NCBI RefSeq assembly: GCF_018145875.1
Contig: NZ_JAGSSV010000014.1
Location: 1-64,000, forward strand
Origin: Marinomonas vulgaris
GTDB taxonomy: Bacteria; Pseudomonadota; Gammaproteobacteria; Pseudomonadales; Marinomonadaceae
Direction of reading: 5' to 3'
Length of the DNA stretch: 64,000 nt
Part shown: positions 6,906-15,830 of the stretch, in pieces
How the letters are laid out: each line of letters begins with the position of its first letter
How positions within the stretch are numbered: the stretch's first letter is position 1
The notes under the pieces: model-generated
What the model was told of the DNA's origin: nothing
Seen by the model: only the letters and a program-made list of their open reading frames with translations
Database searches by the model: none
Made by a program: the position numbers and the translations under genes

Positions 6906-8261
6906 TTGTTCATCCGTTGCTTTGAATTGCTGCTTATCAAGATGATGCTTTTTCATTTTTCGATATAAGGTTTTACGCGACATGTCTAACAATTCAGCCG
7001 CATCATTTAAAATACCATTTGTTGCCTTTAAGCCTTCCTCTAAAATATGACGTTCAAATTGATCCATACGCTCTTCGTAACTGCCATTGATGTCCTCTTC
7101 TTGCTTAATAGAAGCAAGAGACGTCTCACTGATGCCCAGCACAAAACGGTCTGCGGCGTTTTTTAATTCTCGAACATTACCAGGCCAAGGGTGTTGAATC
7201 AGGTAGTCCAAATAGGAAGCGGTAATACTGGGTAATTCTCGAGAAAAATGTTCACTGGCTTTGCGTGCGTAGTGATGAAACAGCGGTAAAATATCGTCAG
7301 GTCGATCTCTAAGGGGGGGAATAGTCAAACTTGCGACATTGAGGCGGTAAAATAAGTCTTTGCGAAAAGTACCCTGTTCGCCGAGCAAGGCAAGATTGTC
7401 TTTACTTGCTGCGATGACGGTTAGCTCTACAGGTATAGGGGTGGTACTTCCCACACGTTCAATGGTTCGTTCTTGTAAAACACGAAGCAGCTTTATTTGT
7501 ACCGGAAGGGGCATGGTCTCGATTTCATCTAAAAAGAGTGTCCCACCGTTGGCGGCTTCAATTTTGCCAATATGTCGTTTATTGGCGCCAGTGAATGACC
7601 CCGCTTCGTGGCCAAACAGTTCACTTTCAATGAGACTTTCACTGATGCCACCGCAATTAATGGCGATAAAACGACCTTTGTTGCGCAAACTAAATTGATG
7701 CAATGCGCGTGCAACCACGTCTTTACCGCAGCCTGTTTCACCGTAAATAATGGTGTCTACGTTGGTCTGTGCCAATGACGCTATATGCTGGCGAATATTC
7801 TTGATAGCAGCCGATTCACCTATGATGGAGGAGGTCAGTTCAGATTGTTGCGCAATATTGTGTTTTAGGTTGCGGTTTTCCAATACCAGCCGTCTTTTTT
7901 CGACAGCGCGTTGTAATTTATTAATAAGCTGCTCTGGTTGTAGAGGCTTTTCCAGAAAATCATAGGCGCCTTCTTTCATGGCGTCGATGGCCATGGGAAT
8001 ATCACCATGGCCACTCATCAGCAAAACAGGAAGCTCATGGTCTAGTGCCTGTAGCTTGGCCAATAGGCTGAGCCCGTCCATTTTTGGCATCCTAACGTCA
8101 CTCAGTACCACCGCTCTGCTGTGTGGGCTTAGTTGGGATAACGCCTTGTCTGGGAGACTGAACCCAGCGACTTGAAAGCCTTCCAATTCCAGCATTTCAG
8201 TCAACGCTTCGATAATGGTTGGATCGTCATCAACAATGATTATTTTTATTTTGTTCGCCAT
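6897..8261 (-). CDS. Sigma-54-dependent response regulator (NtrC/DctD class)
   Basis: A 454-residue three-domain activator. The receiver domain (1-125) carries the acidic pocket DDD at 11-13 and phospho-acceptor D55 in SDVRMPKMDG. The AAA+ domain (about 145-375) has Walker A GETGCGKD, the sigma-54 contact loop as AGSFTGA (Ser in place of the usual first Ala of GAFTGA), Walker B LFLDEI and the R-finger region. A Fis-type HTH follows at the C terminus (LNDAAELLDMSRKTLYRKMKK). The gene abuts the kinase gene. The closest known type is DctD/AauR, which activates transport operons. The flanking palindromes and the phn sigma-54 promoter suggest it controls phnDCEE. Confidence 0.92.
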   Translation of the reverse strand: MANKIKIIIVDDDPTIIEALTEMLELEGFQVAGFSLPDKALSQLSPHSRAVVLSDVRMPKMDGLSLLAKLQALDHELPVLLMSGHGDIPMAIDAMKEGAYDFLEKPLQPEQLINKLQRAVEKRRLVLENRNLKHNIAQQSELTSSIIGESAAIKNIRQHIASLAQTNVDTIIYGETGCGKDVVARALHQFSLRNKGRFIAINCGGISESLIESELFGHEAGSFTGANKRHIGKIEAANGGTLFLDEIETMPLPVQIKLLRVLQERTIERVGSTTPIPVELTVIAASKDNLALLGEQGTFRKDLFYRLNVASLTIPPLRDRPDDILPLFHHYARKASEHFSRELPSITASYLDYLIQHPWPGNVRELKNAADRFVLGISETSLASIKQEEDINGSYEERMDQFERHILEEGLKATNGILNDAAELLDMSRKTLYRKMKKHHLDKQQFKATDEQGH

Positions 8262-10154
8262 TTATTTTTCTGCCTTGTTTAATTCTAAGGTAAAGCGGCT
8301 GCCTTTATCTGGTGTTGAGAGCACCTTTATTTGACCACCAAAGTCTTGGACAATGTTGTAGCTAATGGATAAGCCGAGTCCTAGCCCTTGTCCTACCTCT
8401 TTTTGGGTCACAAAAGGATCAAAGATGTGTTCTAGGTTTTTTTCCTCAATGCCGATTCCAGTGTCTGTTACGTCGATTGTTACTAAGTTTTTTTGCTGAT
8501 GTACTTCAATCGTTAAATGTTTTGTAGGAGCGCTCGACAGAGCGTCAATTGCGTTACTGATCAGGTTCACCATGACCTGTTCTAGTCGAATCGGCTCAGC
8601 CAGTACGAAAAGGGTAGGGTGATTCGCTTGATAATAAAGGATGCACCCCTGTTCGATGATCTGGTTCGACATCAATTCGATGGCCTCTTTGATCACTGTA
8701 TCTAAGCACACGGGGGTGAGTTCTGTTCCTGCTACCCGGGCAAAGGCTTTTAAATGCTTGGTAATCCGGGAGATTTTAGTGACCAACAAACGCACCTTAT
8801 CCAGACTGTTTTGGGCGTTTTCCAGGTGACCTTTTTCCATGTGCCTGCCGGCCGTGTGTAAATGGCTCGAAATGGCCGTAAGTGGCTGGTTTATTTCGTG
8901 AGTAATGCCCACGCCAAGCTGCCCTAAGGCGGCCAGTTTACCGGCTTGTATGAGTTCATTTTGGGCGGCTTTTAGCTGAGCTTCTGCTGCGATGCGTTCT
9001 TCTATCTATGAGGCAAGAACTTGATTTGTGCGTTCTACTTCCTTGGCGGTTTGTTGAAAATACTGCAGATCTCTTGCCATGCTGGTGACTTCATCGTGAC
9101 CCACAATGCGTATGTTGGTATCAAGCTGTGAGCTGGCAATAGCACGCATGTTTTGTTGTAACTCTTTGATACGCTGCAGCACATTACGACGAACATAAAA
9201 CCAAGAAATAGCGCAAGCAACACTTAAACTGACAAGGGAAAGTAACAGGGTATTAAGGATGCTACTCTTGATGGTTTTGATGGCATTATCCAAAGAGGCA
9301 CGAATGCTGGTGTTAGTGTAATTGGTGTATTGATTGATTTGCGCAGCCAACTGTTGAATATGCCCTTGGCTGTTTTCAAGTAAAAAACTTTGTTGATAAT
9401 GTAAATCAAGTTCTTCATTTTTTAGCTTGAACAAATCCCCTTGTCTAGAACTCATGGTCAATACATTATGCAATGCGTTTCGTGTTGGTGTGGGAACTTG
9501 AGGCAACAAGGTAAGGTATTGCGCAATGTCTTCTCCCAACTTTTCAAGACGCAAAAAAGTGTAATCTAATTCGTTAAAGGAGACATCGTTGCTGACTTTC
9601 TCAATCAAACCTGCAAAGTAATAAAGCCGACTTATGACTTGCTCAAGCTCTGCAGTACGCGGTAATTGATCCATCTGAAAAATAATTTGCTGAAATTGCG
9701 GGAAAATAACGGTGGACTGTTTTCTGAGTTCGCGTCTGATCACTTCGCGGCGTTCCACACTCTGATTTAACAGGGTTAAGCTGTTTTCGATCTGCGTAAT
9801 AAGCTCCAAAAAGTAGCGATTATAGTCGGGGAGGTTGCGCATCAGAATATCCATCTCACCAATGGCAACGCTGAGTTCATTCATGGCTTTTTCTCTCGAA
9901 ATAGCGGCATCACTGGTAACCAGAAGGGGAGCTGTTGCCACTATGAGTCGGCTTTTATCGTTAAGGCGTGCAGCGGCGTCTAGGCCTGGAATATCCTGAC
10001 TCTTCAACAAGAGTAGTCTGTCACTTAATTTGAGATAGGTGTTTGTCGCTAATCCACTCGCCACTATAGTAATCGAAGATATCAACACGAAAGCTAGGAA
10101 AAGCCGGCCACCAATGCCGATATGGCGGAGCCAATAAAGGGCGGAAATGTTCAT
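8262..10154 (-). pseudogene. Sensor histidine kinase split by an in-frame TAG
   Basis: Two parts of one gene lie in the same frame, interrupted only by TAG at 9006-9008 (codon 383 of 630). The first part has TM1 (about 14-36), a helical periplasmic domain to about 300, TM2 and a HAMP region (NMRAIASSQLDTNIR). After the stop 31 clean codons continue the coiled coil (AAQNELIQAGKLAALGQLG) into the H-box GITHEINQPLTAI with H419. The ATPase follows with the N-box (NLISNAIDAL), DTGIGIEE and GLGLGLSI. The design matches DctB/AauS-type partners of sigma-54 regulators. The only in-frame restart, GTG at 8912, would remove the dimerisation helix. A nonsense mutation, read-through or a sequencing error are all possible. 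Confidence 0.85.
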
Positions 10155-10193
10155 TTGGATCTATCCTGTAATTTTTATAATTAGATGCCCTAA

Positions 10194-10210
10194 TGAAAAA
10201 ACAATGCCAA
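10194..10210 (-). promoter_or_regulatory. Possible degenerate sigma-54 promoter of the kinase/regulator genes
   Basis: Minus-strand TTGGCATTGTTTTTTCA has a perfect -24 element (TTGGCAT, as in the phn promoter), but the -12 element reads TTTC instead of TTGC at the correct spacing. It lies 40-55 bp before the kinase ATG, with the second palindrome just upstream. It could give weak autoregulation, or be a decayed promoter. Confidence 0.3.
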
Positions 10211-10250
10211 CTATGGGGATACGGTTTTATTAGGCTGAGCTCTATACTGA

Positions 10251-10264
10251 GGACAAAAATGTCC
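10251..10264. promoter_or_regulatory. Second palindrome GGACA-AAAA-TGTCC
   Basis: Its arms and 4-bp spacer are the same as at 6892-6905. It sits in the divergent region between the sensor kinase (ATG 10154) and the amino acid ABC transporter (ATG 10404), so the regulator could act on either side. Confidence 0.6.
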
Positions 10265-10403
10265 CATCACAAGAGTTAAGCCAACTAAGAGTTCAACTTT
10301 TTAAGCTGTGTTATGCAGATTTTTCCTTGTTGTATAGCTTGTACTTTTTAATATATGCTTTGCACATTAATTTTCTTAATTAGTCATCAACAAGAGTATA
10401 TTC

Positions 10404-11192
10404 ATGAAAAAATTATTGACCATCGCCGCCATCTCCATAGCGTCAACGGCGCCCGCCTTTGCTGATCCAATTCTGGACGATATTAAGAATACTGGAGAAC
10501 TAAAGGTGTGTTTTGATTCTGGTTACATGCCTTTTGAAATGACGGCGAAGAATGGCCAGTACATAGGCTTTGATATCGATTTGGGTAAGCAAATGGCCCG
10601 CGCTATGGACGTAGACTTCGTTCCGGTAAACACCGCTTGGGATGGCATTATCCCAACGCTTCTAACCGGAAAATGTCACATCATTATGGGTGGCATGACG
10701 ATTACCCCTCAGCGTAATACACAAGTTAACTTCGCTGATCCATATGTCATCATTGGTCAATCTATCCTGATGTCGCCAGAACTAAAAGGTAAAGTGACCA
10801 GCTACCGTGATTTGAATAGCGAAGAATACACAGTCGCGACAAAGCTTGGCACAACAGGTGAGCAAGCGACTAAACGTTACTTACCTAAAGCTAAAATTAA
10901 CTTGTATGAGACACAGTCAGAAGCAGTGCTTGAAGTGGCAAATGGTAAGGTTGATGCCTTTATTTATGACTTACCTTACAACGCCATTTACAATGCGGAA
11001 AATAAAGGACAGTTGGCGCATCTTGCTGAACCCTTCACCTATGAGCCTCTAGGCTGGGCGGTGCCACAAGGTAACCATGACACACTGAATTTCTTAAACT
11101 CCTATTTACGTCAAATTAAAGGCGATGGAACTTACGATCGCATTTATGACAAGTGGTTCAATGATGATAAATGGCTTAAACAAATTCAGTAA
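10404..11192 (+). CDS. Polar amino acid ABC transporter, periplasmic binding protein
   Basis: A 262-residue family-3 solute-binding protein. The Sec signal peptide cleaves after APAFA (residue 20). The mature protein starts LDDIKNTGELKVCFDSGYMPFEM, the standard opening of this fold, and contains GFDIDLGKQMA, the ligand-gripping TPQRNTQVNFADPY (Arg binds the alpha-carboxylate) and the hinge YDLPYNAIY. It starts a three-gene importer and is separated from the permease by a hairpin. The exact amino acid is not predictable. The two-component genes lie divergently upstream. Confidence 0.9.
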   Translation: MKKLLTIAAISIASTAPAFADPILDDIKNTGELKVCFDSGYMPFEMTAKNGQYIGFDIDLGKQMARAMDVDFVPVNTAWDGIIPTLLTGKCHIIMGGMTITPQRNTQVNFADPYVIIGQSILMSPELKGKVTSYRDLNSEEYTVATKLGTTGEQATKRYLPKAKINLYETQSEAVLEVANGKVDAFIYDLPYNAIYNAENKGQLAHLAEPFTYEPLGWAVPQGNHDTLNFLNSYLRQIKGDGTYDRIYDKWFNDDKWLKQIQ

Positions 11193-11224
11193 ATCTGACG
11201 ATAGCCGTTTAATTTCACATACTC

Positions 11225-11257
11225 AAAATCAGCGTTGCACAATGTGACGCTGATTTT
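11225..11257 (+). terminator. Intercistronic hairpin/attenuator after the binding protein
   Basis: AAAATCAGCGT (11225-11235) pairs with ACGCTGATTTT (11247-11257), an 11-bp perfect stem ending in a short T run. Placed between binding protein and permease, it probably lets only part of transcription reach the membrane genes. Confidence 0.6.
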
Positions 11258-11330
11258 CTGATTATGTATCTGTAACTTATCCATTCTCAACTAGTGTCAA
11301 AGCTAGCTCTCAATAAAACCTTGGTACATC

Positions 11331-12278
11331 ATGCAATTAAATCTTAAATCTCTGTTCTGGAACGGTATTTTTGTTCTGGTATTACTGTCAATCTGCTGGC
11401 TTATTTACGCATCTGGTAAGCGTATTGATTATAATTGGAATTGGGAACGTGTTGTTCCTTACATTGCCACCAATGCCGAATCATCGATCAATGCCCCCGA
11501 AGACGGTGAAATCGTCTTGGCGGCCAACAATCAACTAGTGCTCGAAAACCTCAGCGGCGATGTTATTGTTGAACTTGGTAACTACTCGTCTCTTAATGTT
11601 TACGAAGGCGATCTTATTTTTGAAGGTGATACCCTTGCCTCTATCGAAGAGTGGCGTATGGGCCCGATTCTTCATGGTGTCATTACAACGGTTAAAATCT
11701 CAGCCTGGTCATTGGTATTTGCCCTTGTTCTAGGTCTTTTCATTGGCTTGATGCGGATTTCAAGTAACCCTGCTTTAAAAAAGCTATCCATTGTCTATAT
11801 TGAGCTGATTCGTGGTACGCCGCTCTTGGTGCAAATCTTTATCGTTTACTTCTTCATTGGTACGGTACTGGATTTAGAGCGCTTTACTGCTGGGGTTATT
11901 TCCCTCTCGGTATTTACCTCTGCGTACGTGGCCGAAATTGTTCGCTCTGGTATTCAATCCATTCCCAAAGGGCAAATGGAGGCCGCACGTTCCCTCGGCA
12001 TGAATTACCCTAAGGCGATGATGTACGTCATTTTGCCGCAGGCTTTTAAACAAACTTTACCGCCATTAGCAGGGCAGTTTATCAACTTGATCAAAGACTC
12101 TTCGTTGGTGTCTGTTATCTCCATCACAGACCTTACTAAAGCAGGGCGTGAAGTGGTCAGTGGTAGCTTTGCACCCTTTGAAGTGTGGTTCACCGTTGCC
12201 GCGTTATACCTTATTCTGACCAGTGGTTTGTCTTGGGCTATTCAAGCTCTTGAGAAAAAACTGTCTGCAAGCGATTAA
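11331..12278 (+). CDS. Polar amino acid ABC transporter permease with N-terminal insertion
   Basis: A 315-residue permease, about 90 residues longer than typical HisM/GlnP-type subunits. An N-terminal helix (about 9-28) is followed by a hydrophilic, probably periplasmic segment (about 35-105) rich in short strands such as [16 protein letters not shown]. The canonical permease core comes next: [20 protein letters not shown], the [14 protein letters not shown] signature and the coupling loop [14 protein letters not shown]. Its stop overlaps the ATPase start (TAATG). The extra segment may be a periplasmic accessory domain. Confidence 0.88.
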   Translation: MQLNLKSLFWNGIFVLVLLSICWLIYASGKRIDYNWNWERVVPYIATNAESSINAPEDGEIVLAANNQLVLENLSGDVIVELGNYSSLNVYEGDLIFEGDTLASIEEWRMGPILHGVITTVKISAWSLVFALVLGLFIGLMRISSNPALKKLSIVYIELIRGTPLLVQIFIVYFFIGTVLDLERFTAGVISLSVFTSAYVAEIVRSGIQSIPKGQMEAARSLGMNYPKAMMYVILPQAFKQTLPPLAGQFINLIKDSSLVSVISITDLTKAGREVVSGSFAPFEVWFTVAALYLILTSGLSWAIQALEKKLSASD

Positions 12279-13027
12279 TGAAAGAGTTCAAAATGAAAAA
12301 TATCATTCGTGCCGAAAAAGTAAATAAAATCTATCCCAATGGCTGTCACGCACTGAAAGATGTGTCTGTGAATGTAGACAAAGGCGAAGTGATTGTTATC
12401 GTGGGGCCTTCTGGCTCTGGAAAGTCGACTTTTCTTCGTACCCTTAATCAACTTGAAACGATCAGTAGTGGTGCGATTGAAATTGATGGCATTGATATGT
12501 ATGCCAGGTCTACTGACATTAACAAGTTACGCCAAGACGTGGGTATGGTGTTTCAGGGGTTTAACCTGTTTCCCCATAAAACGGCCTTGGGTAACGTCAT
12601 GCTTGCGCCACTGAAAGTGGCCAATCGTCCACACAGCGAAGTAAAAAAAGACGCTGAAAACCTACTCAATAAAGTTGGGCTTGCCGACAGGCAAACTAAC
12701 TACCCTAATCACTTGTCGGGTGGTCAGCAGCAACGTGTTGCGATTGCAAGAGCATTGGCAATGACGCCTAATATTATGTTGTTTGACGAACCAACCTCAG
12801 CACTGGACCCTGAAATGGTGGGGGAAGTATTAGATGTCATGAAAGATCTGGCAAAAGAGGGCATGACAATGGTGGTTGTTACCCACGAAATGGGCTTCGC
12901 TAAAGAGGTTGCTGATAGGGTGATGTTTATGGAAGACGGTGAACTTATTGTCTCGGACACACCTGAGAATTTCTTTGATGCGCCATCTAATCCTAGACTG
13001 CAAAAATTTCTATCGAAAGTACTTTAG
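12278..13027 (+). CDS. Polar amino acid ABC transporter ATP-binding protein
   Basis: A 249-residue ABC ATPase of the GlnQ/HisP type: Walker [11 protein letters not shown]-loop [11 protein letters not shown], signature [15 protein letters not shown], Walker [15 protein letters not shown], switch [12 protein letters not shown]. The ATG at 12278 overlaps the permease stop; a second ATG at 12293 (MKNIIRAEK) has a better-placed AAAGAG, so either may be used. It ends the importer operon; no strong terminator follows at once. Confidence 0.92.
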   Translation: MKEFKMKNIIRAEKVNKIYPNGCHALKDVSVNVDKGEVIVIVGPSGSGKSTFLRTLNQLETISSGAIEIDGIDMYARSTDINKLRQDVGMVFQGFNLFPHKTALGNVMLAPLKVANRPHSEVKKDAENLLNKVGLADRQTNYPNHLSGGQQQRVAIARALAMTPNIMLFDEPTSALDPEMVGEVLDVMKDLAKEGMTMVVVTHEMGFAKEVADRVMFMEDGELIVSDTPENFFDAPSNPRLQKFLSKVL

Positions 13028-13609
13028 CTGTGTTTGTTTGTAGTGGTATTGCTTAATACACGGGTAAAAAGCGTATTCTGGTGTACAAGCCATGGTTCCT
13101 ATGTCTATTGTTTTAAAAGTGATCTTGTTTTAACCATAGGCATTAGGAACCGCTTTAATACTCTTTAAACGTTATAGGCTTCAAACTGCTCAAGGGCTTG
13201 GCAAAATAATAACCTTGAAAAATTTCAACGTTGAACGATTTCAAAGCATCCAGCTCTTCTGTTCTTTTCACATCCTCAGCGACGACTCTTAAATGGAAGT
13301 CAGCAAGTTGCAGTAAATAACTGGTGTTAACATCGTTGGATCTGAAAGCAATGCTCCCGATAAGGGAAATACCATAATCAATTTTTATGCTATATGGAAA
13401 CTGTCAACAGCTGATGTTTAAAGGTGAGGGGAGTGAGATTTTGCCCGATGCAAGTTGTGTACTTGCGAGTATGTATTTGTCGCCTCTAAATCAGCATTAG
13501 CTTATGCGTAAAGGGTATTAAGCATATCTTGTAGTCACAGTCCGATACTCTAAAATTGCCGACTTTTCAGGCTCAATGCTGTAAAGCGCTTTTCTATTGG
13601 ATGTAATGC
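13028..13609. other. Gene-poor region with an EAL-domain remnant
   Basis: 582 bp without an intact gene. It holds interrupted inverted repeats (GGTTCC/GGAACC and CCTATG/CATAGG, 13094-13151), the EAL fragment at 13155-13400, and a small hairpin GCAAGT-TGTGT-ACTTGC (13450-13466). Upstream of the YeeE gene the sequence is AT-rich and includes AAAGCGCTTT (13583-13592). Confidence 0.6.
13155..13400 (-). pseudogene. C-terminal remnant of an EAL (c-di-GMP phosphodiesterase) domain gene
   Basis: The minus-strand frame closing with TAA at 13155-13157 gives about 81 codons: FPYSIKIDYG, later LADFHLRVVAEDVKRTEEL and NVEIFQGYYFAKPL. These are the last conserved blocks of EAL domains: K-I-D, the AEGVE motif here decayed to AEDVK, and QGYYFAKPL. 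A TGA lies in frame just upstream and there is no start codon, GGDEF or EALxR part, so this is a decayed gene end. The similar but intact block in the 29338-31626 protein makes recognition easy. Confidence 0.75.
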
Positions 13610-14863
13610 ATGAATGTTAAAGAATACATAAGCGGTTTTGTACTGCTCATTTTAGTGGTTTTATTCGGAAGCTTGGCGTTGGAGTCAGGTATTTTCTTTC
13701 GGTTGATGATTGGTCTTGGGCTTGGCTACGCACTAACACGTTCTGCGTTGGGTTTTGCTGGCAGTGTTAACCGCGCGGTTCGTTCAGGGTCAACACGTTT
13801 AATGCGCGCTCTGATGTTGATGTTTACCGCATCGGCAATCGCATCAACGGCGTTCTTGTACAATCAAAACCCATTAGACATGAATTTATGGGTGAACCCC
13901 ATTAACGCCGGTTTGATTTTAGGCGGTCTGATGTTTGGTTTTGGTATGTCGTTCGCTAGCTGTTGTGCGTCTGGCGTTTTGACGTATTTTTCCAGCAGTT
14001 TGATGCGTCCAGCCTTGGTGTTATTGAGTTTTGGTTTGGGCGTATTTCTTGGCTTCCCGATGCAAGCGCAAGAGAGTTGGATTCGTGAAAGTGTTATCTC
14101 CTCGTCAACTTACGAAGGTAAAGGCGTTTACCTCCCAGATCTATTTGCTAACACACCAATGGATGGCTACCTCGGCGCCATTTTAATGACGGTGTTGTTT
14201 GCCGGTATCGTTAGTTGGTTGGCACACCGTTATGAGCGTAGTCGTCGCGTAAATGACACTTATATTGGTGCCGCGTCCGAAAAAGAACAGTTAGAAAATA
14301 CCCCCTATGATTTTGCGGCGCACCCTTTCTTTAGTTTCAAAACCTATGAAGCTTTGTTTGTAAAACGTTGGTCTATGGGTATGGGGGTCGCGGTAATCGT
14401 GATTTTGTTTACTCTCTTGATGGGTGTGACAGGATCAGGTTGGGGGGCATCTACGCCGTTTGGGGCATGGATTGGTCGCATTCTTATTGCATTCGGTGTG
14501 GATCCAATGGCGATTGCGAATTTTACGCATCGTCCAGTAGGCCTTTTCACCATGCCATTTTTTGAGCATCCAGTGAATGTGCAGAACATTGGTATTATGC
14601 TTGGCTCCGTTGTGTCACTTCTGCTTGGTGGTCGATTTGTCAGCGGTATGTCTCGTTTGAGATTAAGTGGCCGTGAAGCGGGAATGCTGATTGTGGCCGG
14701 TTTGGCCATGGGCTTAGGTACTCGTTTTGCTAATGGTTGTAATGTAGGGGCCTTGTTCACACCAATCGCAAACTTCTCTCTGTCTGGCTGGATTTTTCTA
14801 GTGGTGATGGTAGTGGGTGGTGTTGGCGGAAATTGGTTAGGAAAACGTTTTAAATTGGCTTAA
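13610..14863 (+). CDS. YeeE/YedE-family sulfur-compound (thiosulfate-type) transporter
   Basis: A 417-residue polytopic membrane protein made of two homologous halves. Each half carries the conserved small-residue/Cys motif of the family: FGMSFASCCASGVLTYF near residue 120 and GLGTRFANGCNVGALFTPI near residue 380. In the thiosulfate importer TsuA/YeeE such cysteines line the path and relay the substrate by hydrogen bonds. The ATG lies about 20 bp after AAAGCGCTTT. A strong terminator follows. It appears monocistronic; thiosulfate is the best guess for substrate, by family. Confidence 0.85.
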   Translation: MNVKEYISGFVLLILVVLFGSLALESGIFFRLMIGLGLGYALTRSALGFAGSVNRAVRSGSTRLMRALMLMFTASAIASTAFLYNQNPLDMNLWVNPINAGLILGGLMFGFGMSFASCCASGVLTYFSSSLMRPALVLLSFGLGVFLGFPMQAQESWIRESVISSSTYEGKGVYLPDLFANTPMDGYLGAILMTVLFAGIVSWLAHRYERSRRVNDTYIGAASEKEQLENTPYDFAAHPFFSFKTYEALFVKRWSMGMGVAVIVILFTLLMGVTGSGWGASTPFGAWIGRILIAFGVDPMAIANFTHRPVGLFTMPFFEHPVNVQNIGIMLGSVVSLLLGGRFVSGMSRLRLSGREAGMLIVAGLAMGLGTRFANGCNVGALFTPIANFSLSGWIFLVVMVVGGVGGNWLGKRFKLA

Positions 14864-14873
14864 GCCGATATGA

Positions 14874-14909
14874 AAAAGCATCGCACCAGATTGTGGTTGC
14901 GATGCTTTT
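14874..14909. terminator. Bidirectional terminator after the YeeE gene
   Basis: AAAAGCATCGCA (14874-14885) pairs with TGCGATGCTTTT (14898-14909). Flanking A and T runs let it serve both the YeeE gene and the convergent dehydrogenase gene. Confidence 0.85.
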
Positions 14910-14922
14910 AATGAAACAGCGA

Positions 14923-15783
14923 TTACTTTACTGTTTTGTACACCGCAGCGATGTCTTCATCGCCAAAGCCTGCTTTTAAGGCTTGTTTAAACGCTTCATT
15001 GGCAATGGCCGCTGTCGGCATCGGCTGATCAAGCTTGTCCCCTAATGCAACCGCAAGACGCATGTCTTTTTGCATGTGTTTGAGCGGAAAGCTGGTGGTG
15101 TAGTTTTCTTCTAAGAACATGGCCCCTTTGCCTTTAAACATAGGGTTGGCCATGGCGCCAGCATTCACCACGTCGAGAATTTGCTCACCCGTTAAGCCAG
15201 CTTTTAGTCCCAGTGATATGCCTTCACTGAAAATGCTAAGCATGCCGCCCATCATCATGTTGACGACTAGCTTCATGTTCGCGCCTTGACCGACTTCGCC
15301 AAGGTAAGGTGACATTTTGCCCATCACGTCAAACGCGGGCAGGGCATCTTGGTATAAAGATTCATCGCCTGCCGCTAAGATAATCAGGGTGCCATCCTCG
15401 GCGGGCTTTTTAGTGCCGGACACCGGCGCTTCTAAAAAGCGACCACCGGCTTGCGTGATGGCGTTTGAAATTAAACTGGAGGTGTCATCGTCTACTGTGG
15501 ACATATCGATGTAACCACGACCTTCACCGATGCCAGCGACGACGCCTTCTGGGCCGTTGCATATGTCTAGGGCGGCGGCAGGATCTGACACCATCGCAAT
15601 GGTAATGTCACAACGTTCAGCCACGCTTTTTGGTGATGTTCCTAGCTTGGCGCCAATGGCAACAAGATCCTCGCATTTGGCTGGGTTTCTGTTCCAAACC
15701 GTGACGTCGAATCCAGCGTTGACCAAATTGATCGCCATGGCTTTTCCCATGATGCCCAAACCTAAAAAACCAATAGTACTCAT
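14923..15783 (-). CDS. NAD(P)-dependent beta-hydroxyacid dehydrogenase (3-HIBADH / tartronate-semialdehyde reductase family)
   Basis: Starting at the ATG at 15783 gives 286 residues beginning MSTIGFLGLGIMGKAMAINL, the Rossmann GxGxxG at the very N terminus; AAGAGAAAAT precedes it. Further upstream starts would run into the LacI gene. Family landmarks are DAPVSGTKK (here EAPVSGTKKPAEDGTL, substrate site) and the catalytic Lys in GANMKLVVNMMMG. Enzymes of this group reduce or oxidise short beta-hydroxyacids and aldehydes such as glyoxylate, tartronate semialdehyde or succinic semialdehyde. It follows the LacI gene by 47 bp on the same strand, probably co-transcribed, so it likely serves the methylamine/glycine route opposite. 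Confidence 0.85.
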   Translation of the reverse strand: MSTIGFLGLGIMGKAMAINLVNAGFDVTVWNRNPAKCEDLVAIGAKLGTSPKSVAERCDITIAMVSDPAAALDICNGPEGVVAGIGEGRGYIDMSTVDDDTSSLISNAITQAGGRFLEAPVSGTKKPAEDGTLIILAAGDESLYQDALPAFDVMGKMSPYLGEVGQGANMKLVVNMMMGGMLSIFSEGISLGLKAGLTGEQILDVVNAGAMANPMFKGKGAMFLEENYTTSFPLKHMQKDMRLAVALGDKLDQPMPTAAIANEAFKQALKAGFGDEDIAAVYKTVK

Positions 15784-15830
15784 AATATTTTCTCTTCTCT
15801 TCCTAAGTATGAATAGATCACCAAAATCGT

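Noticed and set aside
8262-8912. Separate short histidine kinase gene starting at GTG 8912
   Set aside because: The frame continues upstream without any stop until 9006 and the GTG lies only four residues before the phospho-His, so a functional independent start is implausible; it is part of the split gene.
10265-10403. Sigma-54 promoter for the amino acid importer
   Set aside because: No GG-N10-GC pair exists between the palindrome and the start codon; the TTGCAC at about 10365 lacks a -24 partner.
13583-13592. AAAGCGCTTT before the YeeE gene as another LacI operator
   Set aside because: Only the 10-bp core matches; the flanks differ from the ATGRAAGCGCTTYCAT set, and AAGCGCTT cores recur by chance in several places in the window (for example near 47110 and 60714).
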